This document shows, one piece after another, positions 42,295-53,983 of a DNA stretch of 64,000 bases. The position numbers and the translations under genes were made by a program. Within the stretch, counting starts at the first letter, position 1, and every line of letters begins with the position of its first letter. The stretch lies in contig OZ025870.1 in the NCBI GenBank assembly GCA_964019415.1, forward strand, positions 8,275,915 through 8,339,914, given 5' to 3'. The notes below the pieces were generated by a model that made no database searches, was not told the origin of the DNA, and saw only the letters and a list, made by a program, of their open reading frames with translations. The stretch is from Ianthella basta (taxonomy: Eukaryota; Porifera; Demospongiae; Verongiida; Ianthellidae).

Positions 42295-45200
42295 GTAAAC
42301 AATCGCACAGCTATCGTTAATGTGTAGCTAGTTAGCTGCTCAGTGAAACCAGTGTATGAATGATTGCTATTGCTAATGTAAATGGCTAGCTATTTGTGTC
42401 GTACTTTTGAACGCTTCTCAGTACCGTGAGTATGTTGTTGACTTAGTAGCCTCCTACGGTACCTGTCCGTGTTGACTGTTAACCGCAACACTCCTCCAAC
42501 ACTCCAGGATTGTCAAAGAAAGAGGGCAATATAGTTCAACCCATTGGCCCTGAAAGTAAAAGAAATTTAAAAACCTCCTCATCAGATGCACCTACCTCAG
42601 GTAAGGAATCTATAGGAATATATCCCAATACCTTGTTGTTTGTCTATGTGCATCTTGTTGTACAATTTAGAGCATTCGAGGTAGTGTCTTGTTTGCATGT
42701 GTTCCACAGGCAGGCTATAGCCTGAGATGGTGCATGGGTAACTTACTGGTAGCAACTAATGTAGGTCTCTTGCTACTGGTGCTTCTTTGTTTTAATGAAC
42801 ATAAATAATTTTGTTGGTGTCTTAAGCAGCGCATGAATCCATATGGCTGATCAGTTTTAATTACCACGTACACAAGGTGATACTAGTCTTGTTCTGTGGC
42901 TATCTGCATTAATTAATGCACAGGAGAAAGGACAGCTTGGGCACTACCGCCCTCTCCTCCCTCCACACACACATGAAAAATTGAGGGCATCGTAAAATAC
43001 AGAGCGTTTTTTGTACATACTGTATGGCCCGATATTTTAGGCGAATTGATGAAATTACTGCATTGGGAGAATTTACTTTGGCGGTTGAGCAAGCCTATGC
43101 CATAATGATAATCATAGCAAATGGTTAATCCGGAATGGGCAAGAGCAAGATTGCAATGATAAGGAAATGTGGATGCTGAGAGCACACAACATTGTTTGAC
43201 AATATCTGGTCAATATCTATTTCAATCCTTAGTCTTGTCTACAAAGTCTTCATCTAACAAAGGAGAATCCAAGCCTGATGCAAACACAATCTGCTGACAA
43301 CGAGGGTGTACATTGATTGCATGCTGCCTCCAACTTCGCACGCAATCGTACTGATTCAATGCAGAAAAGCGTAATATTCTTTTTTGCAGCTGTCGATTGT
43401 GAACTCCATTAACCTTTAGGCCCAATGCATTCAGCTACAATCCTAGTTCATACGAAAAGCTAGTTGATTGCACAATAGTACTGACATATTTGGCAGAAGA
43501 AATATTAGCAGATTGCTCTCAAACTGTCAACCACCAAAATAAAATAAATTTCTCCCCAAAATTACTAGCCATACAGTACACCATTTGCTGTAACATGTTA
43601 GAATCTTACTTCCATGTATACAAACGTTTGGTCGGGTCACTTGCAAATGTTTGTATGCAAAAGTACAACATGTAGCAACATTGTAGAAACCAGGTAGAAA
43701 ACAGGTTGTACAACAAACAGCTACAAATGGTAGTTTGGACAGCTGTGAAATAGCATTGTTTTGGATTTACCAGTGAATCCAGCCTTCAAACCACCCCACA
43801 ACCAGGTCTGTAACCCGGTGTGAAAGGAGTGCTAGAGCACTATCGATTGCCACATCACATGCATATTCCCATGTACTAGTGGCTTTGGCCTTAAATTGAC
43901 CACAAGGCAAAGACATTCTAAACTACAGCAATTCTTTGTTTGAGCATTTCTAAACTGTTCTTAACTGGCATCCCAAAGGGTGGCCAATAGTGACTCAATT
44001 TGCTACCGTGTACGATGTCCCACGACTAGTTTGACTGTTTCTGCTATCAATTTCTGCTGTGGTTAACGACATTTCCACTGCCCCATTATGTACTTATGCA
44101 TAAGTGCTCAACGTAACAGGTTGCAAGTACAATTTGAAGCATTAAAAAGTATGGACATCTGCAAAATAACACTTTGTTGCAGTTTTAAACCTCTTAGTGT
44201 ATAATATGTCAAAAATTCAGTTTGACACCCTTATGACAATTCTGCGAGTTATTATCAAATGTTCTGCATCTAGTAGGCTGTTTTTGCAACAGTTTGTGCA
44301 CTAACTAGCAGGAATCATATTGATGTATATAGCTTCAGGTACTATCGAAGCTTACTTTATGAAAGTTGTAAGAGTAATAGAAAGGGATCCGACATCAAAA
44401 TCAGCTGCCCATATCTCTTATTTTTACATGGAACATGTCCTATGTGTGCATGATTTGTCCACAAAAACTATACAACCACATTTGCACAGATATGTGTGCC
44501 TTCAGCTAGACGCATACTCACAATGGCGTGTATTCATTTATCGAATTGTGTAATTAGAACTTATGGTCTACAGGGCATGCGTGATAATTGGAAGATTGTG
44601 TACATAGAACAAGCGTGAAGGATGGTTCATTTCTGTGCTGTTTTAGGTTGCAGCAATCGTTCTGACCGTGATTCCCAAGTAAGCTACCATTGTTTACCTC
44701 TAAGGAACAAGCCGTTGCTGAAACAGTGGATTCACAAGATCGGCAGGAGGAATCTACTGCTGAACGAGTCTATGCGCGTCTGTAGTGACCACTTTGTAAA
44801 GTCTAGGGGTAGAATGCTGCGTTTGGACAAAGTTCCCTCTTTGAAACTGCCAGTACTGCCGACGCAGTTTGTTCCATCGCAGCCACGTAAGAAGATACTT
44901 CGAAGTACCCTACCAGAACCCAGCGCCGATAAGGAATTATCCGTCTCCAACGTTAGCTACGGCGATGCAGCTACGAACACCGACCTGACAGGAACAGATC
45001 TAGAGTCGCTTGAGGGACAGGTTTGCCAGTTGAAGGAAAACGTGGTGCAGTTTGAGCACGAATGTGAGGATTTGAAGGCGAAGCAGCCATATTCGGCTCA
45101 GAAACATTGGCACTGATGACATCAAAGTAAGGATTTACACTGGCTTTTCGTCGATGGCAGCACTGATGGTGTGATTCAACTTTTTGGGGCCATCTGTCAA

Positions 45201-48200
45201 CACCCTGAATTGCTGGACTAGCACCAGTGCCAGTGGAGCACCTGAACATCAGATCAAATCCACAAAGGGCAGACTGAGGATGCTTTCTCCTCTGGAAGAG
45301 TTGTGCCTTGTTCTTGTCCGCCTGCGTCTAGGTCTATTTGAACAGGATTTGGCCTATCAATTTGGTATATCCCAGTCTGCCGTTTCACGTAATTTCAATG
45401 CATGGATCAATTTTCTATTTCTACAGTTTCAGCAAATACCCCTGTGGCCACCAATGGCTCTAATTATACTGCATATGCCCAAGGTGTTTAAAGAGAAATA
45501 CCCATGAACAAGAGTTATTATAGATGCTACAGAAATATTTGTGCAACAACCTGCAATACCTGAGCTGCAGCAGTTAACATTTTCCAATTATAAAAAATCA
45601 TAATACCTATAAAGGACTTATTGGCATCTCACCCTCTGGTGCAGTTATATTGTGTCAGATTTGTATCCTGGCAGCATTTCTGATAAAGAATTAACTTGGC
45701 AGTCTGGTCTTTTGGGTGCATTGGAATGTGGGGATTCTGTGATGGCAGACAAGGGTTATGACATTGAGAAGGATTTAACCTTACTGGGAGTAAAGTTAAA
45801 TATACCACTTTTTTGAAGGGAAAAAACCAATTTAGTGCTTCTAAACTTCTGAACGCATTGCATCATTGTGAATTCATGTAGAGAGCTATGGAACATCTTA
45901 AAGTTTTCATATCTTTGACAGCTCTCTCCCTGCATCATTTAGAGACACTGCAAATCAGGTTTTCTTCGTATGTGCTGTGCTCACCAACTTCTATCCTCCC
46001 CTATGCATGTAATGTCTGTATATATTTTATCACATTCACATATTACATTATTGCATCATGTCAGTGTAGTGTGTGTTACAGATAGTAACTTGGCTTATGT
46101 TGAGGAGATGCAAGTTCGGGTATTATGTAGTCATCAAAGTAAGACTCTAGTTCTGGAATGTGCTTCTTTTGCCAATTGTGGTCTGTTTTTATGCACTGTA
46201 CAGCTATTCCTTAACAGGTAAAAATACAGAAGTCACACCAATGGTATTCATCCGCAGCAATGTATAGCTGCAGCTGAACATGATGGAGATACATGTGTGT
46301 TGGTTTTAGACAAATGTCTGCGTCAACCAGTTCACAGCAAAAGAGATAATCACCACAGGCTTCTTCTGGCGTCACTTTACGCTTAGAGTAGGCACATATG
46401 ATCTCAACTATCCCATGTGGTAGCTCAGCAGATTCATCTGTAACACACCCTTCTGGTGAGGCACCCGCCACCCTTGTGTGGGGTGGATGATAAAGCCACA
46501 TTCCTCAACCATTAATTTATGCCCGGTAGCATTCGTATGAGCTATGCATTATTGCAGGGCGACTGTCTCGTAGTGACGTCCCCAAGCAATGGGTGGAAGG
46601 AGTGAATCCAATGGCTTGGGGTACAAGCACCGCATCAGAAGAGAAATGCTTCTTCTCTTTTGACACAAAATTCTTCCACATTTTGAACCAGTTACTCATT
46701 TAGATCGTACTAAGGGCCATTCATGCTGCGACACTGCTTCCTTGTATCCCTCTCAATTCTTTCCCTTTCCACCGACGACACATTAAGGGTTGACTTTATT
46801 TTAGCACAGACTGCTTTTAACTTGTCACTTGTGGTGCAGTGTAGCACATCTGATTCACTCGGCTCAGCAAGCTCGCTTGTCATTTCTACTTCTTTGTCTC
46901 CTGATAGCAGCGAATATGTGTGATCGTGTGTAATCTTGTCTAGTGATGGAACCAAAATGTCCAGGAAAGCACATGGCTGGTTAAGTGACAGCAGATCACA
47001 GCACAGGGTTTCCACTGCTGTGGTGTCCAATGTACGCTGGTGAGGTTGCCTGGGATCGAACATACTGAGAGAGCTCCCTTTACCTTCTCTCAGCAGTATA
47101 TCACTCATTCTTGCTGCCAGGTCAGCTACTGGAATTATTGCTAATTTCTTGGGCCGGGGCCTGTTCCACTCTTGCAGTTTTTCTATGCATGTTAGAATCT
47201 CTGGAACTTTCCCTAAACGACTAAACTCCTCCAGAGCATAGCATAAGGCGCCAATGTGCTTGCAGCTAGCACATGGTATTTTTCCCGCAGGGCACCCACA
47301 CTCACCACTAACTATGTCAGAGGTATTCAAATCAAGGCAGAGAAGGAGTTTATACATGCAATCTTTTCGCATTTCAGGCATGCAGTCGGCTTGAATGAAA
47401 AGGTACTCTGCACTTAAAGCCTTGATATGCTGGATATGTCCACTCTGAAATATATTAATGGCCCTGCTGATTATGGCTTTCATGCCATCAGCTGGCATGC
47501 CATCAACAGCAGTTCTCACCACAAAGTAGCTGATTACGTTGGCATTTGTAAAGGTGAATGTGTTATTGGGGGCCTTTCCAGCAAAGGCTTCTTTTAGCAG
47601 GCACCAATCATCCTTTGCCACATCAGGCATCTGCACAGCAACTGAAGGCAAAGGCTCCGTGCCTTTACACTTCGGTTGCTTGCCCTTGCAATTGGGGTCA
47701 GAGGCGTTAGTTGCCCAGACATTTCTTATGTAGGCATGTACTCTAAAGCAGGAAAAGTACCGTGACTGGTGAAGAATTCTACGAAGCAGGCTTCATGCTA
47801 GCCACAAGCTTTATATATTACTTCGCTGGACTCACCGTGCAACAAGGTCAGCCTTCTTTCCTTTCGTGAGGGCTTGGCGACACTTCAACCAATGTTGTAA
47901 CTGCAGTATCGTTAAAGTGGCCAGATCGCGGCCGTTTAAGATGCCGCCCGGTATGTCCTTTAGTGCTATAATAATTACAGAATTCAATAAATGAATACGT
48001 GCTATTGTTGATGCATGATTTAGTTTCAAAGTAATTACTTGCTACAGCATGCATGATGCTTAGTTTTATATTACATATTATGCATTCATTGTGACTCACT
48101 CATGAAGAGTGGATCACAAGGATTTTGCATTCCATAAATTTCATAAATCGTGAAACGTTCAATAACTTCTTATCGAACACACATAGGGGAAATGAAACTT

Positions 48201-51200
48201 CATCCAAAATATCAACAGATACACAATTGCACAAATATGTGCACTTACTGATTGTGCATTCAGAGTTTCTGAAGGACCTGTGACCTGCTAAGATGCTAGT
48301 GTTTGTGGATGAAACTTCATACCGAAGCAGAAAGACAGTTGCTCCCCTCAAAGTGACCTGCCACACAGCTAGAGAAGCTGCCACAGTGATTTAGCCCTCT
48401 GATGAATTAAGAAGACGTTTGATGTGCTGTTCAAGGAGCTATTTATTCGATTCTGAATCCTAACCATCTTCCTACTCGTCTGCTGTGTGACTTGGGTAGA
48501 AACAACTTTTGTTACACTTCCTTTGCTTCACTGTGCAGATGTCCCCTCTTCCAATGATCCCAGAGGAGCTAGAAGTAATATGGAATCCCTCCTTGCTGAG
48601 AGAGTACACTCAATAAGTGAGTTTGTAATCTTTCTTATCTGCATGACTACATGTTTTGCTGATAGAAACATTTGGTCTGATGGTGATATACAGCCAGCTG
48701 TCCTTAATTTTGTTACTTTGTATGTACTACTCAATGTATGTACTTGTACTGAGTGTGCAATGATTGGGACATAGTTAAATGTTGCGATAATTGTTGAGTT
48801 TGCACAGAATGAGGGTTGTAAGCTGGATTGAGGAGGTGTCAAGATTGGATAGAATAAGGAATGTGGATCTTAAGGGAAGATTGGGTGCAGAGGGAGGTTT
48901 GGATCTGGTGAATAGATAGCAGCAGATTTGGAAGCAAAGTGTGGAGGAGATGTGTAGCAGTAGAGTGAGGATCCACCAAAGCCCCTGCCATATTATTAAT
49001 TTAATAAGGAATATTTAATAGAGATTCAGTGGCAGGTTTTGGCCAGAAGACAGTGCTATAATTATATCATATTAACTACAGCAAGGAGACTGGGACAGAC
49101 TGAGAATTATTCCAGACTTGCTTGCTCGTTGGTTGCTCTTTTCAGATTTGTTGTACTGGTGTAGTTGCTGCTTTGTTTTAATGAGGCAACAATTGATACA
49201 AATGAGGTGTCAGGGTACTTAGGTAGTGACTGCAGTGCAGTAAACAATTAACTGAAGTGGTGGTCTCTTTGATGTATGTGAGGTTTACTGTGCTCTATTT
49301 GTTCCCTGACCTCTCCATCTGTCAGGCCATAAGATGTGTATCATGCTGTTTAGGAAATTTGTGAGCCGAAATGCTGCAGGCAAAGGGAGGGCAGTGCTGG
49401 AGGGTTTGGGGCTTACCCCAGAGGCAATTGGGATGTGCTTTGGGACAGCACCATATACCGAGGAGGAGGCTGTCCAATCTGGTTTGATAAAGTGGAGAGA
49501 TGGTGGTGGGGACATCCCCACTTGGGCATTGCTAGTAGAGGCAATGGAGTATGCTGGGATAGGAACTCAGCACGTCTTGGCACTGGAGAAGGAGCTTCTC
49601 AAAGGTCAGCATACCTAGTAGTTGTACTGCTTACGGTTGGCACCATTGTTATCTGCAATATCAACGTTGGTTTCAGGATCTTATCTGTGGTATGTGACAA
49701 TATGACTTTAACGTTTCGTTCCAATTTTATGTAAAGGTTGGACCGTTCTTACGTCTGTCCTTTTCATCCGTTTCATTCTTAAAATGTACTTATAGCGTCC
49801 TTTGCAGAATGGTACAGAACGGCTAAAAACTGATGACATTGAAAAGAAACAATTTGTGGGACTACATAGGCTCGAGCTTAATCACTTTCACAAACCTTTT
49901 ATAGTTGGAAGAGGGTCTGGTCTACAGCAGATAGGGGCTACGGTATGACTAGGCTCAGTTTAAAAGGCTTGCATTGGGATGGATATGCTGCGCTTGCGGT
50001 AACACACAATTAGGCGAGTGTGAGGCACAGTAGCCATACAAGACAGCTCATTCTCAACCTTGCTGGAAATGGGCCTAAGCCTATTTGCTGCCTCTGCATA
50101 CGACCATTTGCTGCCTGTACATATGGGAGAACTGTTAGGTTATGGGTAGTGGAACTCACCAGATCTCATTTGGTGCATGGAGTTGTCCCCAGCATCATTG
50201 TCGCCAATGAGTGCAGCAGCAATGAAACTCTTCAGGAGTAGCAAGAATAGGGTGCGAAGGAGTATCAGCAAAGATGAATGCAGAGGAATAGTAGCAAAGG
50301 GACGAGCGAAATAGAGTAGCTAACTAGTGACAAAACTATATATAGTTGATCGAGTATCTCGCCGGCATATATAATCATTTTATTCCATGCTTGTCCTCAA
50401 TCATTTTGTGTCGTTCTGGAGCCACACGTCCACTTAATCTAAACGGTACAGTGTTCCATACAATGAAAAGGTCGTTCTGTTCTATATCAATTCTTAGACA
50501 GGAAAAAATCAACATTGTATTGTCACATACTGTATGTCTCTGCAGTTGATGTATCTAATGTGATAAGCTCAACCACATTGTATAATTTATGTACCCAAAA
50601 CTATGTACTTTCCTCTTTTCTTTTGCGTTCAGCATTTACAATTGATAGAGACACTTCACATCCTGCAGCAAGTAGCAACTACCCTCCATCTGAGGTGGCT
50701 GTGTGGAATGCTTCCTCTTCCTCTTGTGAGTGAACCACTACTGCATAGGGAGGCCCTGCATCTTGTTGTAGTATCAGAATTATTGTATGGCTTGTTTTTG
50801 CACTATGAATTCTATTTTAGTAGGTTTGTGGAATGCTTCTGATAATAACAGTTCACCACAGAGAAGCTTGCACAGTACAGTAAAGTAGATGAGGGAGTTT
50901 AAGATTGACGAATCTAGCCTGGGTAACGGCAGTTTGCCGTAGTCGTTATAAGTTCATGGGGCAAATTGGTTTGTTGTATGTGTATAAATATGTACGGCTG
51001 GATGGAATAATCTTCCTCAGTGTAATAACTTTGCAGGCAACTGAGAAATGCCAGCTGACTGGAAGAAGGCAGTTATGTAGCAATACACTAGAAAGGCAAC
51101 AAAATGATATGCAGCCACTACAGAGAAATTAGCTTACTCAACATTCCCTGTGAAGTGTACACAAGAATCTTCAATGGCAGGTCAGAGGTAGAACAGAGAG

Positions 51201-53927
51201 TTAGGTCATGATGGGGCAGGGTGGTTATAGATGGGGAAGAAGCTGTTGAATGAATGTCGATGTGTCCATGCATCAGTTCTTCTGGATACATGCCCCCATC
51301 TGTAGAGCAGTACCTTGTAACAATACAAAACCTTGTTGGATTTGGATAGGCCCTTACTCGCAGACACACAGCCATGAGTCCCACATGTAACTATGTACTG
51401 TGGCTTTACAGCGCGACTGCCAAAGAAGCACACTAAATAAGAAAAGGCTTATTAGACATCATGTACAGTACTTTTTGGTTCAGCTGCCCCCATCGGTATG
51501 GGTTATCAACGAGGTGACATCAATAAGACAGCTACAAGTCTAGTTGAAGTAGAAGAGGCATACTGAAATAAAGTGTATTCGGAAAGTTAAAACTAGGAAT
51601 GGTGGGGACGTTTCTGTACCAAGAGGAAAACGCCTCCATGATAAGTGGGCACACAGCGCGGGGCTAAACAGACTTGTATCAATCGAGTGCACAAATTTTC
51701 TGCAACTTGCATTCCAGACCACTGAGAAACTATCAAATCACTATCAGTTGGTGATTCCAGTCGCCCACCTTTGCCACATACTCAGAATCTCCTGCACACC
51801 GTTCGCCAACAGAATTGCGTGACTAAAGGTCACGTAAAAATGACATCATTAGGTCGATAATTATTGATAACTGGTAACCGATTGCAACCATCTGGTCGGG
51901 ACAGCTGACCCAAAAAGTACTGTAACCAAATTTAGCTCACCAAGAGTACATAAAGGTGAAGGAATGAGCAAAATATGTCCATGCATGGAAAACTTTGACT
52001 GCATGTAGACAGGGTTTTTCATGTACAAACTCACAAAGTAAATGGCAAATTCCATGGCAAACTTGGGATCACGTGACTGACATTACACCTTAGCCATAAA
52101 TGGCAAACTTGACCTCTCTAACATTTTGGGATGCATGAAGGATATAGTTATTATTTGTACTGTACTGTTAGATAGCTTGGCATATTAGGCAAGAATATAA
52201 CTGTGAAATGAATGTGGTTGCTATACTTCAATGGATATGACCATGATGTTTCACTACAAGGTTCTCTTCTAGAGTTGGGACGCAAGTTAACTGTTGATGT
52301 ATGTATAAGATGGTCATTTAGCATGCTATATTTGGAATTGTTATTAACACTAAGTTTACTGACTTCTTCGATCACTTTGTTCTGGCACAGAGTAAAATTG
52401 CAATAGTTTAAGGTAAATGCACTTGCTCAGGTGTTGAAATCAATCCAGTACAATATTTGGATCTAGATGCCCTGGGTCACCCAGCAAGCATTGTGAGGAT
52501 GAATGAGCATGGTATTCGGTCGTGCTTTGGCATGATGCTTAAATACTGCCTAATCAGTATCTGCAATGATTTAGATCCCTCAGCACTCAGGCCCTTCATG
52601 CTCCCTAGCTAGCTTCGTGCTCTAAATCTCAAAATCTTCTTGAATGACTTTTAACTAATAGTATTTCATACCTGCGCATGAATGTGACTGCACATGTCTG
52701 TATGTATGTGTTTGTCATCAAAATGGCAGCTACATCTAACGACAAATCACCTGGAGGAGGCATCATGCAACAGGCCTCCTTGGACAATATTATGATTCGT
52801 TGAATAAGACAACAAGAATTGTTTGTGGGTGTGCTTGTGTACATATATTTATAGACATGCCTTGTGTGTGCACCCCTATGTATGATGAGGCTGTATGAGG
52901 TAAAAGTTGCACTGAATTGAGAAAAGTGTACTGTTGTGCTTGATTGTTCAATAAAGTTTTCATCTACTATGCTCCCTTATGTATGTCATAATTTCTTTCT
53001 GTAAGTGTAAGGCATTAAGTGCAGATAAGCTTGTTTTTATGTGAATCTATGCTGTTTATGTTTTAGGCTCCTTGGGCACAATTCAGGCAGCATCTCCCAG
53101 TGATTGTCATGAAGTCTTACATTCCTACACCACGGGTATTGTATCATGTGACTTGGATGTTATGCAATCGAAGAAAGCCCCCCAAGAGGCCATCAAGAGC
53201 CTGTTTTTCAATGCATACTCTGCTCTCATTCAGATTTTGAAGACTTGCTATAGCAGCATCAAGAACGTAGCATTAGATGCTGTTGTTATGCAGCAGGTAT
53301 CTGCCACTGAAGAGAAGGTGAGGCAGGCAAATGATCTACGTGATCTGTTTGGAATTTTAGAGATAGGCAAGAAGTGGAATGATCTGCACTTCTTAGATGT
53401 TGCCATCACAAACCTCCCACTCCAAGCACATAAGGAAAGAGAAGCTGCTCAGGTGGTATTAGGGCACTACAAATCTCATCTAAGGGCTTTCATGAAAGCT
53501 ACCTCCATCAAGGAGGGGAAGAGTGTGCTTAGGTGCCTTCCACACAAGTGCAGAGATGAAAGATTGACTGTCACTGAGATTACAGTTGACAAGGAAATTG
53601 AAGATTACACTTGTAGGGATTGTCTTGATCTGTGGACATGGTTCCTCATTGAAGCTCTGGAGATACCAGAAGGCCGCATTCAGTTTTGTGATGCCAAACG
53701 TAGTAACAGTACCACACTTATCTTCAAGTTCCCACATACATTTGCCAGAGGGATCGAAGAGAAGCTGTCCAGGCCGGGTGTAGTTTGGATCATTGTGCAG
53801 TTGAGCATCCTTCGAGTACGTGTTGTAGGGATTTTCAACAAGGACCTAAGAGAGGTGCTACCAGTTCTGCTAGCTGTAAATATCAGAGAAGGACTGGAAT
53901 CTAGAGTAGACTTCATGTCACTAACCA

Positions 53928-53983
<56 letters not shown>

